From: Candidatus Ozemobacteraceae bacterium
GTDB lineage: Bacteria > Muiribacteriota > Ozemobacteria > Ozemobacterales > Ozemobacteraceae
Direction: 5' to 3'
Length of the DNA stretch: 64,000 bases
Assembly: GCA_035373905.1 (NCBI GenBank)
Contig: DAOSOK010000030.1
Location: forward strand, 1-64,000
The translations under genes and the position numbers were made by a program. Each line of letters opens with the position of its first letter. The first letter of the stretch is position 1. This document shows positions 9,694 to 17,739 of this stretch, piece after piece. The notes under the pieces are model-generated. The model saw nothing but the letters and a program-made list of their open reading frames with translations, was not told the DNA's origin and ran no database searches.

Positions 9694-10949
9694 GAGGCAA
9701 CATCCTCGACGAGAGATACAGCATCCGCGACGCTCAGTTCCCCGCTCAACAGCTTTGGCAGCAGCGTATCGCGTAGAGCGGCAAGGGTGCGGGATTGCTC
9801 TTCATTTGCGTATATGGCTGCAAAGACGGGGGAAATCTGTGAATCAAACGTTTTGAGTATGACCTGCGAAGGAATTACCTGTTTGCTCATGTAGGCATGG
9901 TTGCGATTTAGTCCCGGAACAGCAGAGTCTGCGCTGAGATTCGCAAGATCTTGTGCAGAAAGTGCATAATACAAGAAATACAAACTTCGACAATCACTGG
10001 TAGGCACTACGTAGAAGGTGGTATCAATCGGGTAAAAATCATCATGCGCCCAAGTCACAACACCTGGATTGCCCTTACGTCCGATAACAATCCCAGGACC
10101 AGGGACAAGCCTTTCGTTGTGCCAGCCGACAGGGCCATTTGCACCATATACGGAAACATGACCGTTCTTTCGATCTTCCGCCTTCAGGGGTTTTCCGTAG
10201 GCTAATTCGAGTATCTCCCCTATGGATTTAACGCACCATCCCTTCGGAATGAGTCCGAGAGATGAGTCTTGAAACTCCCCAGGGAACAGGGCGGCGGTTT
10301 CGGCGTCCATTCCGGCGGGTTGTCTGCCGTCGAGTTTGGCGCGGACGGGGTCGAAATCGACGAACCAGCTCTGGAACAGCGCCCTCGCGATACCCTCCAG
10401 CGTCTCATTCATCCGCCGGTTCAGTTCTATTTTGTCATCTATAGTTCCGAGGATATGCGCGATGGCTTTCTGTTCGGGGAGAGGCGGGAGTGTTATTTTC
10501 ATTGCACGCTGGTCTCTCAAACTGACATATTCAGCCATATCCGTCTGGCCAGCGACACCTTTGTATTGCATGAAAAATTCGCGCCCCTGCATCCAGTAAA
10601 ACAACCAGCGAGGATTAATACGAGACGCATCTTCAGAGCGCCAATAACACAGCTGCGGCGAGTAAACAAATTCAGGGGTATCTTCTCGAACAAATGCAAA
10701 ACGACCAACAGTCCCTTTCGATGTAAAGACAACATCACCAGGTTTACTTCGCTTCAAACCAACCTTCTCAAGGGTTTCAAAAGGAACTCTGTCTGCATCT
10801 TGGAAATGAAAACCTTCATCAATATTCCCAGCACGAGCAAAGGGGATTCCCACTTTCGAAAGTTCACTATTTTTTGCTCGGTAGCCATCATTGATGAGCA
10901 AAACACCACGTCGAATCAGTTCTTCTACTTCGAATAAATCACCCGCCAT
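9690..10949 (-). CDS. hsdS: Type I restriction-modification specificity subunit S
   Basis: About 419 residues from ATG 10949 with AAGGG upstream; a TTG two codons earlier (10955) is a weaker start. The first target-recognition domain runs to about residue 155 and ends in a conserved helix with LPPLPEQKAIAHILGTIDDKIELN. The second (about 225-370) ends with EEQSRTLAALRDTLLPKLLSGEL, the matching second helix. The central block with FQSWFVDFDPVRAKL is typical of HsdS. The two domains define a split DNA target. The first domain's DNA (about 10500-10940) is visibly richer in A+T than the rest of the operon, a usual sign of domain exchange. The start overlaps a leftover hsdM tail and the stop overlaps the GIY-YIG gene. 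Confidence 0.93.
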   Translation of the reverse strand: MAGDLFEVEELIRRGVLLINDGYRAKNSELSKVGIPFARAGNIDEGFHFQDADRVPFETLEKVGLKRSKPGDVVFTSKGTVGRFAFVREDTPEFVYSPQLCYWRSEDASRINPRWLFYWMQGREFFMQYKGVAGQTDMAEYVSLRDQRAMKITLPPLPEQKAIAHILGTIDDKIELNRRMNETLEGIARALFQSWFVDFDPVRAKLDGRQPAGMDAETAALFPGEFQDSSLGLIPKGWCVKSIGEILELAYGKPLKAEDRKNGHVSVYGANGPVGWHNERLVPGPGIVIGRKGNPGVVTWAHDDFYPIDTTFYVVPTSDCRSLYFLYYALSAQDLANLSADSAVPGLNRNHAYMSKQVIPSQVILKTFDSQISPVFAAIYANEEQSRTLAALRDTLLPKLLSGELSVADAVSLVEDVAS

Positions 10950-11040
10950 ACCCAATTCCCTTCAGGTTCGCCTTGATGGTCTGTTCCAGCTTTGCGGTTT
11001 TTCCGAACTGCTGCGGGATGTCGGTAATGTGGCGGGATAA
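10939..11040 (-). pseudogene. Relict 3' end of a second hsdM
   Basis: The frame ending at 10939 reads QQFGKTAKLEQTIKANLKG then IGYGG. The true HsdM ends QSQFAESAKLERVIKANLKG then LGYGIEKE, so this is plainly a homologous tail with no body. In both cases the codons for GYG supply GGGTATGGC, whose ATG starts the following gene (hsdS here, the DUF1016 gene there). No convincing HsdM sequence was seen between about 11040 and 11213. The fragment is best explained by a recombination or insertion that placed the DUF1016 gene between hsdM and hsdS and left a second hsdM end behind. Confidence 0.65.
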
Positions 11041-11213
11041 CACGCTCACCGTCGAGATGCTCACTCTGAGTCGCCTTTCCTTGGCAATTCGAGAATATGC
11101 CGCCGTTCGAATTTGGCGATCTGTGCACAGAAGTGAGCCGTCCTGGCGCCGTGGCTCGATTTTCAGAGAGCGTGCCGGCGATCCTGGAGATGTCGCTTGT
11201 ACAGAGTTGCCAA

Positions 11214-12338
11214 TCATGCTCTATCCTTCCGCTCATCCATTTCTCGTTCGAGATCGTCGATGGATGGCAAGGCGCCATGAAGCTCTTTTGGAAGAGCTTT
11301 CACAATCCGGGTTTCCCAGGAGGCCACCCCAACGGGCTTTTTCAGGTCGCGAAGGGCATACTCGACGACCAGCTTGTTCTTGTCGCGACAGAGGAGAAGG
11401 CCGATCGTTGGCTTGTCTTCGGGATGCCGCATCAGATCGTCCACCACCGAGAGGTAGAGGTTGAGCTGGCCGACGAAGCCGGGGTTGAAAGCCGTCGCCT
11501 TCAGCTCCACCACCACGAAACATCGCAGTTTCAGGTGATAGAACAGCAGATCGATGTAGAAGTCCTGGTCCCCAACTTCGAGATGCACCTGCCGGCCGAC
11601 AAACGCAAAGCCCGCGCCCATTTCCAGAAGGAACCGCTGGATGTGATCGACGAGAGCGTTCTCGACCTCCCGCTCCTGCCGCTGGTCAGCGGTTCCGAGA
11701 AAATCGAAGAGATACGGGTCTTTGAACACTTGCGCGGCCATATCGGACTCGGCCGGCGGGAGCGTCAGGGAAAAATTTGAGATGACCTTTCCTTGCCGCT
11801 GGTAAGCGTCATTTTCGATCTGGAGGGCCAGGATGTTCCGACTCCAACCTTGAGCGATGGCTTGTCTCACATACCATATCCGTGCCTTCTCGTCAGCAAC
11901 ACGCTCCAGGAGCAGGCAATTATGGAACCAGGGAATTTGTGCAGCACCCTGCTGCACAAATTGAGAATCCGGCCAGGCGGCAGCAAAAGCACGCATGTAT
12001 TTGAGGTTCCGGGGTGAAAACCCCTTCATGTCGGGAAAGGCCTTCCGGAGATCGGCCGACAGCCGGTCGATGACATGCGCCCCCCACCCCTGGGCTTCCT
12101 GCCGCGCCAGGATGGCTTTTCCGATGTCCCAATACAGAAGAATCATGCCGGCGTTCGCCGCCAGGACGGTCCGCAACCGTTCCCGGCCAATCCGCTCTTT
12201 GATCTCCCGCAGCAGGGCTCCATACTCTTCCGGCATTCGGGTCAGAGCCGCGGCGCCGGGAATGATGGCCCCTTCGCGCTGCCGCCCCAGCGACAACCGC
12301 TTCGAATCCGGGTTTTCCTTACTCTTTTTCGATGCCAT
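11214..12338 (-). CDS. DUF1016 (YhcG-type) PD-(D/E)XK nuclease-domain protein
   Basis: 374 residues. The N-terminal helical domain (about 35-180) has the DUF1016 pattern: LYWDIGKAI, GWGAHVIDRLSADLRKAFP, GFSPRNLKYMRAFA. The C-terminal domain has a nuclease core, YIDLLFYH (Asp263) and VVVELK (Glu278, Lys280). Members are often encoded inside type I R-M operons and are suspected accessory nucleases or junction-processing enzymes; the exact role is unknown. The ATG lies 20 bp inside the 3' end of hsdM, so the genes are coupled. The leader (about 1-30) is Lys/Ser-rich and poorly conserved-looking. Confidence 0.85.
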   Translation of the reverse strand: MASKKSKENPDSKRLSLGRQREGAIIPGAAALTRMPEEYGALLREIKERIGRERLRTVLAANAGMILLYWDIGKAILARQEAQGWGAHVIDRLSADLRKAFPDMKGFSPRNLKYMRAFAAAWPDSQFVQQGAAQIPWFHNCLLLERVADEKARIWYVRQAIAQGWSRNILALQIENDAYQRQGKVISNFSLTLPPAESDMAAQVFKDPYLFDFLGTADQRQEREVENALVDHIQRFLLEMGAGFAFVGRQVHLEVGDQDFYIDLLFYHLKLRCFVVVELKATAFNPGFVGQLNLYLSVVDDLMRHPEDKPTIGLLLCRDKNKLVVEYALRDLKKPVGVASWETRIVKALPKELHGALPSIDDLEREMDERKDRA

Positions 12339-13893
12339 ACCCGAGACCTTTCAGATTTGCCTTGATAACCCGTTCCAGCTTTGCGGATTCTGCAAACTGG
12401 CTCTGGAGTTCGGCGACAAGGCGGGTCATCTTCTGCTCGAAGGGTTCGCCATCGGATTCGACTTCTTCGGCACCGACATATCGGCCTGGGGTGAGCACGT
12501 GGCCGTGGCTGGCGATCTCATCCGTTGTAGCGGATTTACAGAAGCCGGCGATATCCTCGTATGTTCCGGCATCCTTCTCGCCCCTCCACGCATGGTAGGT
12601 GCCGACGATCTTCTGGATGTCAGCCTCGGTCAGTTCGCGGTGGACGCGGTCAACCAGGGTTCCGAGCTTGCGGGCGTCGATGAACAGGGTTTCGCGGGTG
12701 CGTTTGCGGAACGCGCCGTTGGTCTTGTTCTTCGTCAGAAACCACAGGCAGACGGGAATCTGCGTGCTGTAGAAGAGCTGGCCCGGCAGGGCGACCATGC
12801 AGTCGACGAGATCGGCCTCAACAATTGCGCGTCGTATATCACCTTCTCCCGACTGATTCGACGACATGCTGCCGTTCGCGAGAACGAAGCCGGCCATACC
12901 GTCGGGCGCGAGATGATGGATGAAATGCTGGACCCAGGCGAAGTTCGCGTTGCCTTTCGGGGGCGTTCCGAACTTCCAGCGCACGTCGTCGTCGGCACGG
13001 TGCCAGTCGGAATCGTTGAACGGCGGATTCGCGAGGACGTAGTTCGCACGAAGATCCTTGTGCAGATCTCGCCGGAACGTGTCGGCGTGCTCGGGGCCGA
13101 AATCGGCGTCGATGCCCCGGATCGCGAGGTTCATGATCGCGAGTCGGCGGGTCGTGGCGTTGCTCTCCTGGCCGTAGATGCTGATGTCGCCGATCCTGCC
13201 GCCGTGTTCGAGAACGAACTTCTCGGACTGGACGAACATGCCGCCAGATCCGCAGCAGGGGTCGTAGACGCGGCCCTTGTACGGCCCGAGCATTCCGACG
13301 AGAAGCCGGACAATACATGAGGGCGTATAGAACTGGCCGCCGTTCTTGCCTTCCGCGCTCGCGAACTGGGTCAGGAAGTATTCATACACCCTGCCCAGCA
13401 CATCCTTCGAGCGGTTCGCGGCATCACCGAGCCCGATGGTGCCGATGAGGTCGATCAGTTCGCCCAGACGGTGCTTGTCAAGGGCGGGACGGGCGTAATC
13501 CTTCGGCAGGACGCCCTTGAGACGCGGGTTGTCACGCTCAATCGCAACCATCGCGTCATCGACGACTTTTCCGATGGCCGGCTGCTTCGCATTCGCCTGG
13601 AGATGTGCCCAGCGTGCTTCACGTGGAACCCAGAAGACGTTCTCGGCACGATACTCGTCGGGATCTTCAGGATCAGAACCTTCATACTCGCCCGAACCTG
13701 CGACGAGCTTCGCCCGCATCTCCTCGAACGAGTCGGAGATGTATTTCAAGAAGATCAGCCCCAGGACGACGTGCTTGTATTCCGCCGCGTCCATGTTGTT
13801 GCGCAGTTTGTCGGCCGCCAGCCAGAGCTTCGCCTCGAAACCCACATTCGCCGTCGATTCGGCGTTCGAACCCGTCGCTTTTCTGCGTGCCAT
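12319..13893 (-). CDS. hsdM: Type I restriction-modification DNA methyltransferase M subunit
   Basis: 524 residues, typical of HsdM. An N-terminal helical domain (AAEYKHVVLGLIFLKYISD) is followed by the methyltransferase fold with motif I DPCCGSGGMF (211-220) for S-adenosylmethionine and motif IV NPPF (289-292) for the target adenine. GGQFYTP just before motif I is also conserved. With HsdS it methylates adenine in both halves of the target. It is the first gene of the island operon. GAGG about 10 bases before ATG 13893 can serve as ribosome site. The 200-bp region upstream (13894-14095) holds the promoter and the tRNA-flank repeat. Confidence 0.95.
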   Translation of the reverse strand: MARRKATGSNAESTANVGFEAKLWLAADKLRNNMDAAEYKHVVLGLIFLKYISDSFEEMRAKLVAGSGEYEGSDPEDPDEYRAENVFWVPREARWAHLQANAKQPAIGKVVDDAMVAIERDNPRLKGVLPKDYARPALDKHRLGELIDLIGTIGLGDAANRSKDVLGRVYEYFLTQFASAEGKNGGQFYTPSCIVRLLVGMLGPYKGRVYDPCCGSGGMFVQSEKFVLEHGGRIGDISIYGQESNATTRRLAIMNLAIRGIDADFGPEHADTFRRDLHKDLRANYVLANPPFNDSDWHRADDDVRWKFGTPPKGNANFAWVQHFIHHLAPDGMAGFVLANGSMSSNQSGEGDIRRAIVEADLVDCMVALPGQLFYSTQIPVCLWFLTKNKTNGAFRKRTRETLFIDARKLGTLVDRVHRELTEADIQKIVGTYHAWRGEKDAGTYEDIAGFCKSATTDEIASHGHVLTPGRYVGAEEVESDGEPFEQKMTRLVAELQSQFAESAKLERVIKANLKGLGYGIEKE

Positions 13894-13999
13894 GCCGTCT
13901 CATCCTCGATATCGTCGAGATTCGAAGCCGCGCGCTCCCGCATATCCCGCGCCCGGCTCACCATGCATTACGGTAGCCCTGCCCGGAGCCCCCTGTCAA

Positions 14000-14169
14000 A
14001 ATACCATAAAATAGAGGAATATACATTTTCAACACAGGGGTTCGCCGGACCGACGTAACGGGATGATGAGGCAGATGTTCCGGGAAATAAAAAAGCGCGC
14101 CCGAAGGGATTCGAACCCCTGGCCTTCTGCTCCGGAGGCAGACGCTCTATCCAGCTGAGCTACGGGCGC
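14000..14169. repeat. Right copy of the duplicated tRNA-Arg segment
   Basis: It aligns with 5009-5175 (tRNA identical, 3' flank diverged). Together the two copies bracket the R-M operon exactly: the last island gene ends at 5309 and the first begins at 13893. No integrase, recombinase or excisionase gene was seen between them. Confidence 0.7.
14096..14169 (-). tRNA. tRNA-Arg (anticodon CCG), second copy
   Basis: Same 74-nt sequence as at 5102-5175: acceptor stem GCGCCCG/CGGGCGC, anticodon loop CTCCGGA, T loop TTCGAAT. It is followed on the transcribed strand by a T-run inside the diverged flank. Confidence 0.95.
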
Positions 14170-14251
14170 AGCTGGTTCAGAGTATCACAGGTGGCGGCCC
14201 GGCGCAAGTGCCTTCGGGCAAATGCGCTTTCCAGGCTTCTTCTGCCCCCCC

Positions 14252-14320
14252 TTGACGGGTTGAGCCGAAATCGGATACTATACCGCTGGACGGTATATAA
14301 ATTTAACCGTCCGGACGGTT
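14252..14320 (+). promoter_or_regulatory. Promoter of the efflux operon with two palindromic TetR-type operators
   Basis: A -35 TTGACG (14252-14257) and a -10 GATACT (14274-14279) are 16 bases apart. Directly downstream are two palindromes: TACCG-ctgga-CGGTA (14281-14295) and the perfect AACCGTCCGGACGGTT (14305-14320). Both share GGACGGT. Their position over the start region fits autorepression by the TetR protein encoded from 14370. Confidence 0.6.
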
Positions 14321-14369
14321 TAACAGAATGCGCATCCGCCGGGATGCATTCATCAAGGAGGCTTACAGC

Positions 14370-14930
14370 ATGAGTCCAAGAGTGAACTGCCGGGATCTGA
14401 TCCTGGACGCCGCGGAAAAAATCGCCATCCACGAGGGCATCGTCAACCTGACGCTCGACGGCGTTGCAAAGCTCTCCGGTGTCAGCAAAGGGGGGCTGCT
14501 GTACCACTTCCCCTCCAAAGAGGCCCTGATCGAAGCCATGATGCAGCGGCTGGATATCCGCATGACGGACGAGTTCAACGCCCTGCGGCTCAAGTATCCC
14601 GATACCCCTGACCGGGATGCCCGCATCTACGTCCAGCAGGCGCTGAACAATCCGCGACCGGAGCGGCTCGTCGCATCGATCCTCGTCGTCGCCGCCTCCG
14701 CCCCAGGGAAAGTGGAGTTCCTCAAGCGGATCACGGCGAGCAGGATGTCGAAAATAGCCAACGTCAGCCCCCAGGCAAAGATCGCCTGCCTCGCGGCCGA
14801 TTCCCTCTGGCTGTTCGAGTTTCTCGGCCTCTCCACGTATTCGGAAGCAGAGCGCCAGGAGCTCATTGCCGAGATCATGCGCATGGCCGGTTCAACCTCC
14901 ACCAGCAAAAAGCCCGCAGGAAAAAAATAA
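14370..14930 (+). CDS. TetR/AcrR-family transcriptional repressor of the efflux operon
   Basis: 186 residues from ATG 14370, chosen because AAGGAGG lies eight bases upstream; an earlier in-frame ATG at 14328 overlaps the control region. The N-terminal helix-turn-helix reads LILDAAEKIAIHEG, then LTLDGVAKLSGVSKGGLLYHF then PSKEALIEA, the standard TetR pattern. The C-terminal ligand domain is helical; it resembles the TetR_C group with a SKxGLLYHF recognition helix. It should bind the two palindromes just upstream and respond to a substrate of the pump encoded next. The downstream tolC-like gene starts 67 bp after its stop. Confidence 0.9.
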   Translation: MSPRVNCRDLILDAAEKIAIHEGIVNLTLDGVAKLSGVSKGGLLYHFPSKEALIEAMMQRLDIRMTDEFNALRLKYPDTPDRDARIYVQQALNNPRPERLVASILVVAASAPGKVEFLKRITASRMSKIANVSPQAKIACLAADSLWLFEFLGLSTYSEAERQELIAEIMRMAGSTSTSKKPAGKK

Positions 14931-14997
14931 CGGCGGCTCAATCAGGAAAGGTTGTCATGAAAGGCCGGATTGCCTCGTCATCCGGAGAGTGAACACG

Positions 14998-16446
14998 ATG
15001 TTTTGCCCTACCAGGAGCCACAGCCCTTTTCACACAATCCTCCTCACCCTTCTCCTTGCCTCCTCCCGCCTCGCAGCGGCCGAGCCGGCCCCCGTTCAAC
15101 CGGCTGACGTCATGGCCCGCGCGGAAGAGGCCTCGGCGACCCGGGCTCTGCTCGCGGAACTCTTTCCCGACGTGCAGCGTCAGAACGAGTCCGATAGCGA
15201 CCAGGCCGGCATGTTCGATCTGGAAGACTGTCTGCATGCGGCTCTCGAATCGAATCTCGACGTCGGTGCCTCGAAGAAATCGGTCGGCATCGCACGCAGC
15301 CAGGTTTCTCAGGCTCGCAGCGCGGCCCGGCCGCGTCTCAATGTGCAGGCCGAGCAGGTTCATGTCGACAGGCTGACGAGTTTCGGCACGCTCTCCATCG
15401 GGGATAAAGACCCCGCGTATTCCCACGCGGTTCTCCAGCAGCCCCTCTTCACCTCCGGCCGGATCGAACTGGGGATCGCGGCATCGCGGGACAATCAGAA
15501 AGCCGCCGAGTGGGGTGTCCGGGCGACGAAGGAGGATGTGATCCTCCGGACCATCAAGGGGTATCTCGCCGTCCTGTCACAAAACAACCGTCTCCGCATC
15601 GCAAGCGAAAGCCTGCAGGTGTACCTCGAGCACCTGGCCCTGACGGAAGACCTGGCCAAAGGCGGCGTCATTCTCAGCACGGATGTCGCCACGACGCGGG
15701 TCAAGATGCTGGAAGCCCGGCAGAAGGTGCTCGAAGAGGAAAACGCGCTCGAAATCCGCCGGGAATCGCTCGCCGAGCTGATCGGCATGCCAACGGACTC
15801 CCTCGCCCGGGTGAAACAGATCGATGCCTGGAGCCTCGCCGCCATCACCCCGGAAGGCCCTGCCACGATGAGCGTCGGCCTGCTTCCCGAGCTCGAAGGG
15901 CTGTCCACGACGGGAAAAATGCTCCGAAAGCGCGTGCTCGCCGAGCAGCGCGGCCGGCTTCCGTCCATCGTATTCCAGGCCAAATGGGATTCCGGCAGCA
16001 GTTTCAAGACGAATTTTCCCAACTGGAACGCTGCGGTGGCCATCGACCTTCCCGTCTTCGACGGCGGGATCTCTCGCGCAAAAGCCGAACAGGCACGCCG
16101 GGAGCTCGAAAAAACGAACCTGCTCCGGGAGCAGACCAGCCGGAAACTCGGCCTCGCGGCGCAGACCAGCTATCTGAAGGTGCAGGAGATCGCCCGGAAG
16201 ATCGGCCTCGCCATCGAGGCCCTGAAAACGGCGCACGAGAACCTCGAACAGAACCGCATCAACTATCAGGCGGGAACCGTTCTCAACACGGATGTCCTCA
16301 ACGCCCAGCTCCTGTATTCGGACGCCCGCGTCCGGGTGAACAACGCCGTCTACGAGTATCTGGAAAATCTCGCGGCGTATTACCGGCATACGGGGAATAT
16401 TGAAGAATATCTTTCGAAGATCCTGCATCTTTCCATCGAACTCTGA
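14998..16446 (+). CDS. TolC-family outer-membrane efflux protein
   Basis: 482 residues from ATG 14998 with GGAGAG upstream; longer in-frame starts lack a ribosome site and would precede the signal peptide. A signal peptide (HTILLTLLLASSRLAAAEP) is followed by two structural repeats of long helices: residues about 80-270 (DCLHAALESNLDVGASKKSV, then YLAVLSQNN, ALTEDLAKGGVILSTDVA) and about 290-475 (INYQAGTVLNTDVLNAQLLY). The paired motif GGVILSTDVA / AGTVLNTDVL is a TolC hallmark. It should form the trimeric exit duct for the adjacent pump. Confidence 0.9.
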   Translation: MFCPTRSHSPFHTILLTLLLASSRLAAAEPAPVQPADVMARAEEASATRALLAELFPDVQRQNESDSDQAGMFDLEDCLHAALESNLDVGASKKSVGIARSQVSQARSAARPRLNVQAEQVHVDRLTSFGTLSIGDKDPAYSHAVLQQPLFTSGRIELGIAASRDNQKAAEWGVRATKEDVILRTIKGYLAVLSQNNRLRIASESLQVYLEHLALTEDLAKGGVILSTDVATTRVKMLEARQKVLEEENALEIRRESLAELIGMPTDSLARVKQIDAWSLAAITPEGPATMSVGLLPELEGLSTTGKMLRKRVLAEQRGRLPSIVFQAKWDSGSSFKTNFPNWNAAVAIDLPVFDGGISRAKAEQARRELEKTNLLREQTSRKLGLAAQTSYLKVQEIARKIGLAIEALKTAHENLEQNRINYQAGTVLNTDVLNAQLLYSDARVRVNNAVYEYLENLAAYYRHTGNIEEYLSKILHLSIEL

Positions 16447-16473
16447 CAGCGACATCAGCACGGAGAACCCACC

Positions 16474-17739
16474 ATGAAAAAATATATTGTTGCATGCATT
16501 ATTCTTGTCGTTCTGCTTGCCATAAGCGTTTCCGCACGCATCAGCACGATCCGGAACACGCCTCCGGCACCGAGTATCGCCTCGTTCCAGGCCGCCCGCG
16601 GTATTCCCATCACCGTCGCAGCTCCCCGCCGGGAAGCCCTGAAGCTTCAGTACGAGCTCCTGGGCACTATCGAGCCGGTGCAGGAAGTCGAGGTCGTGGC
16701 GAAGGTCGGGGAAACGATCACCAGTTCCTCCCTTGCCCTGGGCCGATCGTGCAGGAAGGGCGAGGCGCTGGTGACGCTGTATGACGGGGAGATCGCCGCG
16801 CAGGTCCGTCTGGCCGAAGCCGTCGTGGCCCAGGCCCGCTCCGGGCTGGACAAGCTGGCCTCCGGCGCCCGCCCCCAGGAGCGCCGACAGACAGAGGCTG
16901 GCCTGGCAGCGGCGCAGGCGCAGTATGAAAGTGCCGCGAAGGAGTATGAGCGGACGGCGACGTTGCTCGAAAAAAAGGCAATCCCCGCGCAGAAGGCCGA
17001 AAAGGCCGTCGCCGCTTTCGAGGCGGCAAAAGCCGATCTCGAAGCTGCCCGGCAACGCGTCAGCATGGTCCGGGAGGGAACGCGGCGCGAGGACATCCTC
17101 ACCGCCGAGGCCGTCCTGAAGCAGGCGCTCGCCAATCTGGAGCTCACGAAGATCCGGCTCCAGTACACGCGCATCGCATCGCCCATCGACGGCGTCGTCT
17201 CGCGCGTCTTCAAACAGGCCGGCGAACAGACAGACAAGGACAAGCCCGTGTTCACCGTCGTCTCGACGGACCAGCTGCAGATCGTCGTGGATGTTCCGCG
17301 CGAGATTATCCGTCGGATCACCCCCGAGTCCCCGGTCCGGGTCAGGAGCGTGAACGAAGGAACCGAAGTCACCGGCCGGATCGTGGAGATTCAGCCCGAC
17401 GCCGATCCGGTCACCCGCACCTTCCCGGTGAAGATCGCCTTCGAGAATACCGGCGGCGTCTTCCGCGCCGGTTCGTTTGAACGGGCCATCTTCGATCTGG
17501 AAACCCGTCCCGACACCCTGACGCTGCCACGCGAATGCATCATCGATCAGAACGGCAACTCCGGCGTGTATGTGGCCGAGGCCGGCACCGTGAAGTTCCA
17601 GGCCGTGACAACCGGGTTGAGCGGCAAGGAGCGTATCGAGGTCCTTCAGGGCGTCAGCGCCTCGGATTCCGTGGTCCTCACCGGCCGCGATCGGGTGAAG
17701 GCCGGCGCGGCCGTGGATGTGACAGAGAAGGTGAGTTGA
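16474..17739 (+). CDS. RND efflux membrane fusion (periplasmic adaptor) protein
   Basis: 421 residues. An N-terminal membrane anchor (YIVACIILVVLLAISVSA) is followed by a lipoyl/barrel-sandwich half (GTIEPVQEVEVVAKVGETI), a long alpha hairpin rich in Ala and Lys (about 105-215), the second lipoyl half (LQYTRIASPIDGVVSRVF), a beta-barrel (QIVVDVPREIIRRI) and a C-terminal membrane-proximal domain. This is the standard HlyD/AcrA order. It bridges the TolC-like and RND proteins encoded on either side. The stop abuts the start of the pump gene. Confidence 0.92.
   Translation: MKKYIVACIILVVLLAISVSARISTIRNTPPAPSIASFQAARGIPITVAAPRREALKLQYELLGTIEPVQEVEVVAKVGETITSSSLALGRSCRKGEALVTLYDGEIAAQVRLAEAVVAQARSGLDKLASGARPQERRQTEAGLAAAQAQYESAAKEYERTATLLEKKAIPAQKAEKAVAAFEAAKADLEAARQRVSMVREGTRREDILTAEAVLKQALANLELTKIRLQYTRIASPIDGVVSRVFKQAGEQTDKDKPVFTVVSTDQLQIVVDVPREIIRRITPESPVRVRSVNEGTEVTGRIVEIQPDADPVTRTFPVKIAFENTGGVFRAGSFERAIFDLETRPDTLTLPRECIIDQNGNSGVYVAEAGTVKFQAVTTGLSGKERIEVLQGVSASDSVVLTGRDRVKAGAAVDVTEKVS

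Noticed and set aside
10925..11278. 117-residue ORF between the DUF1016 gene and hsdS
   Set aside because: Overlaps the hsdM-tail remnant in another frame and has no recognisable motif or ribosome site.
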